Below are positions 10,449 through 19,104 of a DNA stretch of 64,000 nucleotides, in pieces. The notes under the pieces were generated by a model. The model searched no databases and had not been told where the DNA came from. It saw nothing but the letters and a program-made list of their open reading frames with translations. Positions within the stretch are counted from its first letter, which is position 1. Each line of letters starts with the position of its first letter. A program made the translations under genes and the position numbers. The DNA comes from Streptomyces griseoloalbus (GTDB taxonomy: Bacteria; Actinomycetota; Actinomycetes; Streptomycetales; Streptomycetaceae): positions 116,829 through 180,828 of the forward strand of contig BMUD01000016.1 in assembly GCA_014650015.1 (NCBI GenBank), given 5' to 3'.

Positions 10449-10685
10449 TCGCAGCTTGCTGAAACGGCCCTTTCGGCGGGCCGGAATTCCTGGATGATTT
10501 GAGTGTGCGGCGCGCCGGTAAAGCGCGCCCCGTGCGGCGGATTGCATATCGCTGCAAAATCACCGGCCGACCGTCTGGCGGCGCGGAAAAGGTTGTTAGC
10601 GTGGCGGGCGTCTGCCGGGCGGAAAGAATTCTGCTGCCCCGGCCATATCATCCGCTGCCCGAATTTCTTCGGAAAGGGATATCCG
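10449..10685 (+). promoter_or_regulatory. Intergenic region likely carrying the promoter of the PKS operon
   Basis: This 237-bp spacer is the largest gap between cluster genes before the PKS block and is locally AT-richer than its surroundings. It holds a 6-bp stem hairpin (CGGCCC at 10465-10470, GGGCCG at 10478-10483, no T-run) and a palindrome TTGCA-N6-TGCAA at 10542-10557 that could be an operator. The strong site GGAAAGGGA (10671-10679) serves GTG 10686. The promoter is inferred; no clear -35/-10 pair was identified. Confidence 0.4.
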
Positions 10686-11510
10686 GTGCTCCGACAAGGC
10701 GATGTCGAGCCGCTCGTGCTCCGGCAGCGGACCGCGTACGGCGAAGCCGGCCGGCGCGCGCTGCTGCTGCACGGCCTCGGCAGCAGCGAGAGCTGCTGGG
10801 ACGCCTTCGTCGCGCACCGGCCGCCGGGGCTGGAGCTGTGGAGTGCCGGTCTGCCCTGGCGGGCGGGCGGCGCCTTCGCGGTGGCCGAACGGAACGACAC
10901 CGCCTGGATCACCGAGGCGGTACGGCGGATCCCCGGCGGCGTGGACGTGGTGATCGCGCACTCCTATGCGACGGTCCTGCTGCTCACCCTGCTCGCCGAC
11001 CTGGCCGAGGCCGGCCGGGACCCGCGCGAGGAACTCGGCGTCCAGGGCGTCGTCCTGGTCTCGCCGTTCCACCGGCAGCGTCCGGAGGACTTCACCTGGG
11101 CCGAACTGCCCGCCTTCCTCGACCTGTTGCGGCTGGGCGCGGAGGACGGCATCCGGGCCAGGTCGCGCAAGCCGATCGCCCCGGATCTGCGGGCCGAGAT
11201 GGCCGAGCGCTCCTGCGAACAGCTCGGCCCGCACTGGGTGGTCCGCCACCTGCACGCCTACCTGCACACCCCCTTCCTGCCCGTCGACCTGGTGGACCTG
11301 CCCGTTCACGTCGTCGTCGGTGACCAGGACCCGATCGCGCCACCGGCCGAGGGCACGCGTCTCGCGGCCCGCCTCGGCAACGGCTCGATCGACCGCATCG
11401 ACGGTTGCGCGCACACACCGATGGCCGAGCGCCCTGACCTCTTCTCGCTCGCTGTCCAGCAATTCCTCACCACGCTGCCGGCGGGGCACCCCCCGGCGGC
11501 GGTCAACTGA
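10686..11510 (+). CDS. Alpha/beta hydrolase, possible acyl or aminoacyl transferase
   Basis: A 274-residue alpha/beta hydrolase. The start GTG 10686 is supported by GGAAAGGGA 6 bases upstream; the longer open frame upstream has no homology. Visible features are the oxyanion segment LLLHGLGSSESCW (residues 26-38), a nucleophile elbow AHSYA with Ser 93 (both usual glycines replaced by alanine), an acid-bearing strand VVVGDQDPIAPP and a late His in CAHTPM. It opens the PKS operon and follows two stand-alone A-PCP proteins. One possibility is a shuttle that moves Thr or Asn from those carriers to the main NRPS, as SyrC does in syringomycin, though SyrC uses Cys and this protein has Ser. A hydrolase or an acyl-release enzyme is equally possible. 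Confidence 0.75.
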   Translation: MLRQGDVEPLVLRQRTAYGEAGRRALLLHGLGSSESCWDAFVAHRPPGLELWSAGLPWRAGGAFAVAERNDTAWITEAVRRIPGGVDVVIAHSYATVLLLTLLADLAEAGRDPREELGVQGVVLVSPFHRQRPEDFTWAELPAFLDLLRLGAEDGIRARSRKPIAPDLRAEMAERSCEQLGPHWVVRHLHAYLHTPFLPVDLVDLPVHVVVGDQDPIAPPAEGTRLAARLGNGSIDRIDGCAHTPMAERPDLFSLAVQQFLTTLPAGHPPAAVN

Positions 11511-11526
11511 GTACGGGAGTACATCG

Positions 11527-12528
11527 ATGGCCACCCTGACCGATGTCGACATCAAGAAGCTGCTGACCGAGCCGAGTTCGGTGACCATGCGCCCCTCCTA
11601 CGAGGGCGGCAACATCAACACCGCGATCGGTTTCAAGTGCGACAACTACCTGCTCGAAGCGGCGGTGCTCGACCACTTCCGGGCCGTCGGCCTCGGCGCC
11701 ACCGAGCTGTACCTGGTGCACGGCGTCCACTTCGACGTGGTCGGCGTCGACACCCGCCTGCACACCGTGCTCACCCTGGACGACGACGTGACCCTCGAGG
11801 TCACGCCCAAGACCAAGGACACCGACCGCGAGATGGTGTTCGCGGTGGCCGCGATCGTCGAGCGCGACGGCGCGCCCAAGAAGGCCGTCACCTCCAAGTT
11901 CCGTGTACTGCTGCGCCGCGACCCCACCATCACCGACGCCGCGCCGCTCCCCGCGGAGCTGGAGCGCTTCGTCGTCGACCGGCTCGCCACCGCCGAGCCC
12001 ACCGAGCTGGCCTCCACCCCGGTCGACGACCTGCACGGGGCGTTCCACCGCGGTGAGGACGCCACGACCGACCCCGTGCTCGCCGAGATCATCGGCGACG
12101 ACAACGCCGTGGGCTGGAAGTGGCGCATCCCCTACTACTACTGCCACTTCACCGAGCGCATGCAGATGTCGGGCTACCTGCGCCAGATGGAGGAGGCCAA
12201 GCACCTCTTCGTCGCCTCGCGCGGCATCAGCATCAAGCGGCTGCTCGACGAGCGCGGCTGGATCCCCGTGGTGACGCAGAACAAGCTGCACTTCACCGAC
12301 GAGGCGATCATGGAGGAGGACCTCTACACCGTCTACACGGTGGAGTCCGTCTTCAAGGACATGCTCTACACCTCCCGCCTGGACTTCTACGTCGTGCGGG
12401 ACGGCAAGCTCGTCAAGACCGCCACCGGCGAGATCACCCACGGCTACTGCCACAAGGAGTCGCCGGACGCCGAATGGCAGATGGCCGTCTTCGACGACGA
12501 GGTCCTGCGCGCCCTGCGCGGCGAGTGA
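11527..12528 (+). CDS. Tandem hotdog-fold protein (thioesterase/dehydratase-like)
   Basis: A 333-residue protein that reads as two fused 4HBT-type hotdog domains. The first half runs from MRPSYEGGNINTAIGF to about residue 140, the second from WRIPYYYCHFTERMQMSGYL to about 315. Each half shows the family pattern of an active-site loop followed by the long hotdog helix (for example YLRQMEEAKHLFVASRGI). The canonical thioesterase aspartate is not obvious in either loop; the second carries H-F-T-E instead. Double-hotdog enzymes act as thioesterases, dehydratases or acyl-ACP modifying enzymes. It lies inside the PKS operon, 29 bp before the isomerase-like gene, so its substrate is probably an ACP-bound polyene. 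The exact reaction is not assignable. Confidence 0.7.
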   Translation: MATLTDVDIKKLLTEPSSVTMRPSYEGGNINTAIGFKCDNYLLEAAVLDHFRAVGLGATELYLVHGVHFDVVGVDTRLHTVLTLDDDVTLEVTPKTKDTDREMVFAVAAIVERDGAPKKAVTSKFRVLLRRDPTITDAAPLPAELERFVVDRLATAEPTELASTPVDDLHGAFHRGEDATTDPVLAEIIGDDNAVGWKWRIPYYYCHFTERMQMSGYLRQMEEAKHLFVASRGISIKRLLDERGWIPVVTQNKLHFTDEAIMEEDLYTVYTVESVFKDMLYTSRLDFYVVRDGKLVKTATGEITHGYCHKESPDAEWQMAVFDDEVLRALRGE

Positions 12529-12556
12529 CCCCCGACCCCACAGCCCGGAGGACCCC

Positions 12557-13288
12557 ATGGCTTCGCGTCGCCGGCCGCGCTGGTACTTCTCCCTGCGCAG
12601 CCCCTACTCCTGGTTCGCCTACCGCGACCTGATGAGCACCCGTCCAGAGGTGCTCGACGCCATCGACTGGCTGCCGTTCTGGGAGCCGGACGAGGAGACC
12701 GCACGGCTGCTGGCCGACGAGGGTGTCACCCTCCCGATCGTCGCCATGAGCCGGGCGAAGAACTTCTACATCCTGCAGGACACCCGCCGGCTCGCCACCG
12801 AGCGCGGGCTGACCGACATCAGCTGGCCCATCGACCGCGACCCCTGCTGGGAGGTGGCCCACCTGGCGTGGATCGCCGCCGACGACGAGGGCCGCGGCAA
12901 GGACTTCGTGGCCGCCGCCTACCAGGCGCGCTGGCAGGACGGCAAGAACATCTCCGAGCCGGAGGTGATCGCGGGCATCGCCGACGAACTCGGCCTGGAC
13001 GCCCAACGGCTGTCCACCGCCGCGCAGGACCCCGACCTGCGCAAGCGGGGCGCCGCCCTGCTCGCCGAGTCCGCCCACGACGGCCTGTTCGGCGTGCCCT
13101 TCTTCATCCACGGCCGGGACAAGTTCTGGGGCGTGGACCGGGTCGAGCCCTTCGTCCGGGCCGTCCTCGGCAGCGAACAGGCCGACAGGCCCGCCGCGGC
13201 GAAGGCCGTCGACGCCCCGGACCCGGCCACCCACGCCGACCTGTTCCCGGCCGGCGGCGACATGGGCCACGCCGGCGGCTGCGGCTGA
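12557..13288 (+). CDS. DsbA / 2-hydroxychromene-2-carboxylate isomerase-like protein
   Basis: A 243-residue protein of the DsbA-like thioredoxin superfamily. It opens with a beta strand and the segment YFSLRSPYSWFAYRDL. SPYS stands where disulfide oxidoreductases have CxxC, as in glutathione-dependent HCCA isomerases (kappa-class GST relatives). The cis-proline element appears as FGVPFFI near residue 180. With no redox-active cysteine pair, it is more likely an isomerase than a disulfide enzyme. Cinnamoyl-type clusters carry a protein of this family next to a desaturase-like oxidase, where it is thought to isomerise a polyene double bond before ring closure; that role is an inference from context. 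The C-terminus is Gly/Ala-rich and ends GHAGGCG. Confidence 0.8.
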   Translation: MASRRRPRWYFSLRSPYSWFAYRDLMSTRPEVLDAIDWLPFWEPDEETARLLADEGVTLPIVAMSRAKNFYILQDTRRLATERGLTDISWPIDRDPCWEVAHLAWIAADDEGRGKDFVAAAYQARWQDGKNISEPEVIAGIADELGLDAQRLSTAAQDPDLRKRGAALLAESAHDGLFGVPFFIHGRDKFWGVDRVEPFVRAVLGSEQADRPAAAKAVDAPDPATHADLFPAGGDMGHAGGCG

Positions 13289-13373
13289 CACCGGAGTGAC
13301 GCTCACTCCCGACGGCCCTGGCCGGTGCGGCGGCCAGGGCGATCCACCCACGGCACACGACGAGGAGACGACT

Positions 13374-15098
13374 GTGGACAGCGACGCGCACGGCACCGGG
13401 CGCGGCACCGACTGGGATGCCGTGGTGGTCGGTGCCGGTCTCGGCGGGCTGACCGCCGCCGCCTACCTGGCCGCCTCGGGCAAGCGCGTCCTGGTACTGG
13501 AACAGTTCTCGATCGTGGGCGGCAACAGCCATGTGTTCCGGCGACGCCGCTCCTACGAATTCGATGTGGGCGTCCACTACCTGGGCGACTGCGCACCCGG
13601 GGGAGTCATCCCCAGCATCCTGTCCGGCGTCGGACTCGGTGACCGGGTGGACTTCCTGGAGATGGACCAGGACGGCTTCGACCTGATCCGGGTGCCGGGC
13701 GTGTCCGTCGACATGCCCGCCGGATGGGAGGCGTACCGGCGGCGTCTCACGGCCGCCATGCCCGGGGAGGCGGACGGCCTGAACACGTTCGTCGACATCT
13801 GCTCGGCGCTCGGCGAGGAGCAGCGCGCCGCACTGTTCGAGGCCCACGCGTGGGCGCCCCAGGACATCGCCGCCCGCACCGCGATCATCCGGCAGTGGGG
13901 CAGGCGGACGCTGGACGACCTGTTCCGGCACTGCGGACTGTCGCCGCGGGCCCGCACCGTGCTCGCCGCCCAGGCCCCCAACTACGGGCTCACCCCGAAG
14001 CAGGCCACGGTGGCGCGGCACACCAGCGTCACCGACCACTACCTGCGCGGGGCCTACTACCCGGCCGGCGGAGGGCAGGTGCTCGCCGCGGGGCTGGTCG
14101 AGGTGATCGAGGCGCACGGCGGACAGGTCCGGACCCGCAGCCGGGTGTCCCGCATCCTCGTCGAGGACCGCCAGGTCGTCGGCGTCCACCTGGAGGGTGG
14201 CGAGGTCGTCACCGCCGACCTGGTGGTGTCCAACGCGGACTACCCGCGGACCGTGCTCGAACTGGTCGGCGCGGAACACTTCCAGAAGTCGGTCGTCACC
14301 CGCACCGAGCGGGCGACGATGGGCATGCCGTGGCTGGTGCTCTACCTCGGCCTCGACACCGATCTGCGGGAGCGGCCCAACGCCAACCTGTGGTGGTACG
14401 ACACCGACGACATCGACGGCTACTTCGACCGGGTCAGCGGCGGCGAGACGGGCGAAGTGCCCTTCCTCTTCTGCTCCTTCGCCTCGCTCAAGGACCCGGG
14501 CAACCGCGAACTGTGCCCGCCCGGCCACGCCAACCTCCAGGTGATGACGCTGTGCCCGCCGGACTACGCGTGGTGGGGCGTCGACGAGGGACCGGCCGGC
14601 GGCGGCGACTACCGCCGCAACCCGACCTACCTGCGGCGCAAGCAGGAGCTCACCGAGGCCACCCTCGACGCCGCCGAGAAGGCCCTCGGCCCGCTGCGCC
14701 CGCACATCACCCACCTGGAGGCGGCCACCCCGCTCACCCACGAGCGGTACACGCTCTCCACCGGCGGCACCCCGTTCGGGATGGCGGAGTGGGGCGGGAC
14801 CGCCCGCCCCGGCACCGCGACCGCCGTCAAGGGCCTGCACGTCGTCGGCGCCAGCACCCAGGCCGGCAACGGCATCGCGGGCGTCATGCTCGGCGGCGTC
14901 TCCTGCGCCGCCGACATCCTCGGCGAGCCGCTGCTCGCCGCCGCCCGCGCCGGCACCGTGTACGGCGACCCGGACCTGCTGCCCGAACGGCCGGAGGGCT
15001 GGGACCCCAGGGACGTCTGCCGCGGCGGCGCCCGGCGCACCACCCCACCCCGGCCCTTCCGGCTCCCGCCCGCCCGCCTCGCCGGCGCACGCGAATGA
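13374..15098 (+). CDS. Phytoene-desaturase-like FAD oxidoreductase (polyene/aryl oxidase)
   Basis: A 574-residue flavoprotein of the carotenoid desaturase/isomerase (CrtI/CrtISO) family. The FAD-binding motif VVVGAGLGGLTAAAYL starts near residue 18, followed by the acidic strand end (VLVLEQ). The C-terminal FAD motif LHVVGASTQAGNGIAGVM is near residue 490. GTG 13374 is chosen because GAGGAG lies 6 bases upstream; GTG 13296 would add an unstructured leader. It follows the isomerase-like gene directly. No other carotenoid gene such as a phytoene synthase is seen nearby, so the probable role is dehydrogenation of a cyclised polyene to an aromatic ring in an alkenyl-benzoyl or cinnamoyl chain. 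That function is inferred from gene context. Confidence 0.85.
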   Translation: MDSDAHGTGRGTDWDAVVVGAGLGGLTAAAYLAASGKRVLVLEQFSIVGGNSHVFRRRRSYEFDVGVHYLGDCAPGGVIPSILSGVGLGDRVDFLEMDQDGFDLIRVPGVSVDMPAGWEAYRRRLTAAMPGEADGLNTFVDICSALGEEQRAALFEAHAWAPQDIAARTAIIRQWGRRTLDDLFRHCGLSPRARTVLAAQAPNYGLTPKQATVARHTSVTDHYLRGAYYPAGGGQVLAAGLVEVIEAHGGQVRTRSRVSRILVEDRQVVGVHLEGGEVVTADLVVSNADYPRTVLELVGAEHFQKSVVTRTERATMGMPWLVLYLGLDTDLRERPNANLWWYDTDDIDGYFDRVSGGETGEVPFLFCSFASLKDPGNRELCPPGHANLQVMTLCPPDYAWWGVDEGPAGGGDYRRNPTYLRRKQELTEATLDAAEKALGPLRPHITHLEAATPLTHERYTLSTGGTPFGMAEWGGTARPGTATAVKGLHVVGASTQAGNGIAGVMLGGVSCAADILGEPLLAAARAGTVYGDPDLLPERPEGWDPRDVCRGGARRTTPPRPFRLPPARLAGARE

Positions 15099-15298
15099 CC
15101 ACGCGCCGGCCGGCCCCCTGACCCGGCGCACTCCGTGCCCGGCCCGGACGCACCCGCGCCCGACCCCGCGGACACCCCGCGCGGGACGCGAAAGCGTCCG
15201 CACCCGAGAAACACGCGGCCCCTTCAGGCCTCGGCCACCGGCCGCCATGACCGACCGACCCAGCCCACCGAACCAACGAGAAGAACAGAGGACATCAC

Positions 15299-15559
15299 AT
15301 GACCACCGCCATCGACACCGACAGCCAGACCCGCATCAAGGAGATCGTCTGCGACGTCCTGGAGCTGGAAGAGGACGAGGTGACCGACAGCAGCCTCTTC
15401 AAGGAGGACCACGGCGCCGACTCGCTGCGCGCCATCGAGATCCTCGCGGGCCTCGAGAAGGAGTTCAAGGTCACCATCGAGCAGTCCGAACTGGAGCGCA
15501 TGGTCAACCTCGACGGCGTCTACGCCGTGGTCGGCGAGGCCCTCGCGGCCCAGAAGTAA
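15299..15559 (+). CDS. Acyl carrier protein (first of two)
   Basis: An 86-residue acidic protein of normal ACP length. The phosphopantetheine attachment motif is GADSLRAIE, with Ser in the usual place around residue 42, preceded by a typical first helix (TRIKEIVCDVLELEEDEV). It follows the oxidase after a 200-bp gap that holds no other recognisable feature and precedes the first ketosynthase. It should carry the growing polyketide for the discrete ketosynthases. It is close in size but not in sequence to the second ACP at 20267, which suggests the two carriers have different jobs, for example chain extension versus post-cyclisation steps. Confidence 0.93.
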   Translation: MTTAIDTDSQTRIKEIVCDVLELEEDEVTDSSLFKEDHGADSLRAIEILAGLEKEFKVTIEQSELERMVNLDGVYAVVGEALAAQK

Positions 15560-15676
15560 CGGCGGGAAGCCGGGAGACCGGAGGGCCGGGCGGAGTACCG
15601 CCGGCCCTCCGCAGCCCGGCCGCCGCCCCGGCACACGTCCTCATCCAAGGCGACCACGCCGTACCGAGGGAGATTG

Positions 15677-16933
15677 ATGTCAGTGAACGTTTCCGACGCG
15701 ACACGTGACGACGCGGCCACCCGGGTGGTGCTGACCGGGTTCGGCGTGTTCTCCAGCATCGGTGTGGGCGCCGATGAGTTCGCCGAAGGGCTGCGGGCCG
15801 GCCGCAGCGGCGCCAAGCCGATCACCCTGTTCGACACCGAGGGCTTCGCACACGCCAACGGGTGCGAGATCACCGGGGCCGAGCCGGAACGGTGGATCCA
15901 CAACCTGCCCACCGAAACCCTGGGCCGCGCCACCCAGTTCTCCGTGGCCGCCGCCCGCATGGCCGTCGAGGCCGCCGGCGTCGACCTGGACGACCTGCGC
16001 GCCCGGCGCGGCATGATCTCCATCGGCACCACCGACGGGGAGTCCTACGAACTCGACCACCTGGTCGGCACCGAGGTCGCCTCGGGACCGGCGGCCATGG
16101 ACCCCACCGTGGCCCGCCGCGTCTACCCGAACCGCCTCTCCATAGCGGCGGCCCAGGAGCTGGGCCTGTCCAACGTCGAGGCGGTGACCATCGCCACCGC
16201 CTGCTCGGCCGGCAACTACGCGATCGGCCAGGGCTTCGACGCCATCCGCAGCGGCGAGGTCGACTACGCCCTCTGCGGCGGCGCCGACGCCATGTGCCGC
16301 AAGACCTTCACCGGCTTCTACCGGCTCGGCACCATCGCACCGGACGTGTGCCGCCCCTTCGACGTCGACCGCAAGGGCATCCTCACCGGTGAGGGCGCGG
16401 GCGTGCTGATGCTGGAGAGCCTCGCCTCCGCCCGGGCCCGCGGCGCCCGCATCTACGCCGAGGTGCTCGGCTACGGCATGAACTGCGACGCCTACCACCA
16501 GGTCGCCCCGAACCAGGACAGCGTCGCCCGCTGCATGGAGATCGCCCTGGAGAACGCCGGCGTCAAGCCGGAGGAGGTCGACCTGATCTCCGCCCACGGC
16601 ACCGGCACCAAGGCCAACGACGTGACCGAGTCGCGGGCGATCCACGACGTGTACGGCGAGACCGTGCCGCGCACCGTGTCCCTCAAGTCCATGCTCGGCC
16701 ACACCATGGGCGCGGCGAGCGCGCTGGCCGCCATCGCGTGCGCCCTGTCGATCCACCACCGCTTCATCCCGCCGACCATCAACCACCGCGAGACCGACCC
16801 CGAGTGCGAGATCGACTGCGTGCCCAACCAGTCGGTCGAGGCGGACTTGAGGATCGTGCAGAACAACGGTCTCGCCTTCGGCGGCAACAACGCCATCGTG
16901 ATCCTCGGCAAGTACCAGGACGGTGTCCGATGA
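15677..16933 (+). CDS. Ketosynthase, catalytically complete (KS-alpha type)
   Basis: A 418-residue discrete beta-ketoacyl-ACP synthase of full family length. The active-site Cys 176 lies in ATACSAGN, His 307 in AHGTGT and His 342 in GHTMGA, so the decarboxylation and condensation triad is complete. ATG 15677 is preferred, with GAGGGAG just upstream. The next ketosynthase starts inside its stop codon (ATGA overlap at 16930), so both are made together. In type II systems such a protein pairs with a chain-length-factor-like partner; here three further ketosynthase homologues follow in the same operon. The lack of any aromatase/cyclase of the aromatic-polyketide type and the presence of KR and DH proteins point to a reducing, polyene-forming system. 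Confidence 0.95.
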   Translation: MSVNVSDATRDDAATRVVLTGFGVFSSIGVGADEFAEGLRAGRSGAKPITLFDTEGFAHANGCEITGAEPERWIHNLPTETLGRATQFSVAAARMAVEAAGVDLDDLRARRGMISIGTTDGESYELDHLVGTEVASGPAAMDPTVARRVYPNRLSIAAAQELGLSNVEAVTIATACSAGNYAIGQGFDAIRSGEVDYALCGGADAMCRKTFTGFYRLGTIAPDVCRPFDVDRKGILTGEGAGVLMLESLASARARGARIYAEVLGYGMNCDAYHQVAPNQDSVARCMEIALENAGVKPEEVDLISAHGTGTKANDVTESRAIHDVYGETVPRTVSLKSMLGHTMGAASALAAIACALSIHHRFIPPTINHRETDPECEIDCVPNQSVEADLRIVQNNGLAFGGNNAIVILGKYQDGVR

Positions 16934-18069
16934 GGGTGCCCATCATCGGCGTAGGCGCCGTCGCGAGCATCGGCCGGGACGCCGACGAGATCTTCGCCAA
17001 CCTGTGCGCCGGCCGCGGCGGACTCGGCCCGATGCGCGGATTCGACGGCGAACGCTACAACGGCAAGCAGCTGTTCGAGATCGACGACCGGCCGGAGCAG
17101 GGCGCCGACCGCACCCTGCGCGCCACCGAGTTCCTGCTGGACGCCGTCGGCCAGGCCGCCGCGGACGCCGGACTCGGCGACGACCTGTCCGGCGTCCCGG
17201 TGCTGGTGGGCACCGGGCTGCGCGAGCTGCGGTCGGCCGAGCTGTGGTGGCGCGACGGGGCCCCCTTCGGCGTCGACCGGCTGCACTTCGGCACCGCCCT
17301 GCGGGAACGGTTCGGCACCGCCGACACCCTCACCGTCTCCAACGCCTGCTCCGCCTCCCTGTACACGCTCGCGCTCGGCGCCGACCTGCTGGCGCTGGGC
17401 GAGGCGGACACCGTCATCGTGGCGGGCGTCGACTCGATCACCGAGTCCATGCACGGGCTGGCCGACCGGGTCCAGCCCAACCCGCCGACCGCGCTGCGCA
17501 CCCTGGACGTCAACCGCAGGGGCACCATCCTGGGCGACGGGGCCGCGGCCGTGGTCCTGCGCGGGGAACACGTCCGCTGGCCGGGCGGCCGGCTGTGGGG
17601 CAAGCTGCGCGGCGTCGGCATGACCTGCGACGCCAAGCACCCCACCGCGCCGGACCCGGCCCAGGTCGCCGAGGCGATGCGGCAGGCGCACCGACTGGCG
17701 GGCACCCGCCCCGAGGACATCGACATGGTGCTGCTGCACGGCACCGGCACCCCGCTCAACGACCTGGTCGAGATCACCGCCTACGGCGAGGTCTTCGGCG
17801 AGGCCGCCGGGGGCCCGGTACTCACCGGCATCAAGCCGATGACCGGCCACACCAGCGGCTCGGCGGGCCTGCTGAGCCTCGTCACCACCCTGCAGGTGAT
17901 GGCCACCGGCAAGGTGCCCCCGCTGGTCAACCTGGAGCAGCCCATCGAGGAGGCAGCCGGCCTGCGCCTGGTGCGCGGCCAGGAGGCCAAGCACGACGTG
18001 GCGCTGGCGCAGGTGCACGGATTCGGGTTCGGCGGGGTCAACGCCGTAGCGATTGTCGAGGGATCATGA
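16930..18069 (+). CDS. Second ketosynthase, catalytic triad retained
   Basis: A 379-residue ketosynthase homologue, somewhat shorter than the first. It still has the active-site Cys 140 (SNACSASL), His 270 (LHGTGT) and His 307 (TGHTSG). It begins within the stop of the preceding gene and its own stop overlaps the start of the third homologue (ATGA). Retention of all three residues argues against a simple chain-length factor; it may be an independent condensing enzyme working on a different chain length, or the active half of a pair with one of the two degenerate homologues downstream. The N-terminus starts directly with the first strand (VPIIGVGAVASIG), with no leader. Confidence 0.93.
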   Translation: MRVPIIGVGAVASIGRDADEIFANLCAGRGGLGPMRGFDGERYNGKQLFEIDDRPEQGADRTLRATEFLLDAVGQAAADAGLGDDLSGVPVLVGTGLRELRSAELWWRDGAPFGVDRLHFGTALRERFGTADTLTVSNACSASLYTLALGADLLALGEADTVIVAGVDSITESMHGLADRVQPNPPTALRTLDVNRRGTILGDGAAAVVLRGEHVRWPGGRLWGKLRGVGMTCDAKHPTAPDPAQVAEAMRQAHRLAGTRPEDIDMVLLHGTGTPLNDLVEITAYGEVFGEAAGGPVLTGIKPMTGHTSGSAGLLSLVTTLQVMATGKVPPLVNLEQPIEEAAGLRLVRGQEAKHDVALAQVHGFGFGGVNAVAIVEGS

Positions 18070-19013
18070 TGATGACCGTCACCGGAGTCGGCGTCGCCCT
18101 GCCGGGCGCCGACTCCGCCACCGCCCTGGCCACCGCGAGCCGCCCCGGGGACGCCGTCGAACCGGCCGCCGTCCTGGGCAAGAAGGGCCTGCGCTACAAG
18201 GACCGCGCCACCCAGCTCGGGCTGTGCGCCGCCCAGCGTGTGCTGACCGACGCCGGACTGCTCGCCGACGGCGTGCTGACCGTCGACGGCACCCGCACGG
18301 CGGTGCTGGTCAGCTCCAACCTGGGCAACGTCGACACCGTCTGCCGCGTGGTCAGGACCATCGCCGACGAGGGCACCCACGGCGTCAGCCCGATGGACAC
18401 CCCGAACGCCTCCAGCAACATCATCGCCTCCGAGATCGCCATCCGGTGGGGGCTCAAGGGCCCCAACCTGATGCTGTGCAACGGACCGGCCTCCGGGCTC
18501 GACGCGGTCCGCTGGGGCGCCGCCCTGCTGCGCTCCGGCCGCGCCGACCACGTCGTCGTGGTGGGCGTCGAGCCGGACAACGAGATCGCGCGCGGCCTCG
18601 TCGGCGGTCCGCTGGTGGACGGCGCCGCCGCACTGGTGCTGGAGAGCGCCGGGGCCGCCGAGGCCCGCGGCGCCACCGTCCGGGCCGTGATCGGCGCCCA
18701 CACCAGGGGACTCGACGTGGCGGGCACCATCGCCGAACTCGCCGAGGTCGAGGCCGAGCCGGCCGCCTGGTACGCGCCCGCGGGCGCCGCCCCGGCCCTG
18801 CCGAAGGGGCTGCCCGTGCACGACCTCGCCGCGGTGTGGGGCGAGTTGTCCGGTGCCCTCGGCGTCGTGCAGTGCGCGGCGGCGATCGGCGCGCTCGACG
18901 CGGGCGCCGACGGTCCGATGTGGCTGGTGGCGGGCACCGACTCCGACGACGGCGTCGCCACGCTCGTACTGCGCCCGCCGGTGACGGCCGGCGTCCAGCC
19001 GGCCGCGGTCTGA
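18066..19013 (+). CDS. Short ketosynthase homologue lacking the catalytic residues (CLF-like)
   Basis: A 315-residue protein, about 100 residues shorter than a normal ketosynthase. The thiolase fold is recognisable in KGPNLMLCNGPASGLDA, but Pro 141 stands at the position of the catalytic Cys. The HGTGT motif is missing and the second His motif is replaced by a GELSGALG stretch. The C-terminal half is compressed, so loops that line the active site are probably lost. It most likely acts as a non-catalytic partner of one of the intact ketosynthases, comparable to chain length factors of type II PKSs, although it is shorter than those. Translational coupling to the upstream gene supports a complex. 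Confidence 0.85.
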   Translation: MMMTVTGVGVALPGADSATALATASRPGDAVEPAAVLGKKGLRYKDRATQLGLCAAQRVLTDAGLLADGVLTVDGTRTAVLVSSNLGNVDTVCRVVRTIADEGTHGVSPMDTPNASSNIIASEIAIRWGLKGPNLMLCNGPASGLDAVRWGAALLRSGRADHVVVVGVEPDNEIARGLVGGPLVDGAAALVLESAGAAEARGATVRAVIGAHTRGLDVAGTIAELAEVEAEPAAWYAPAGAAPALPKGLPVHDLAAVWGELSGALGVVQCAAAIGALDAGADGPMWLVAGTDSDDGVATLVLRPPVTAGVQPAAV

Positions 19014-19104
19014 GCGGCTCCACCCGCCGCGGTCCGAGCGGCTCCACCGGACTCCGAGGACTCCGAGCACCACCGAGCACCATCGAGCAGAACGGAATGT
19101 GACC

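Noticed and set aside
10465-10483. Hairpin after the ferredoxin reductase as a terminator
   Set aside because: The stem is only 6 bp with no T-run; too weak to call a terminator, so it is mentioned only within the intergenic entry.
12557-13288. Disulfide oxidoreductase function for the DsbA-like protein
   Set aside because: The CxxC position reads SPYS, so a redox-active disulfide cannot form there.
13374-15098. Carotenoid biosynthesis by the phytoene-desaturase-like protein
   Set aside because: No phytoene synthase, lycopene cyclase or other carotenoid gene is nearby; the polyprenyl synthase is 12 kb away and differently oriented. Context favours a PKS role.
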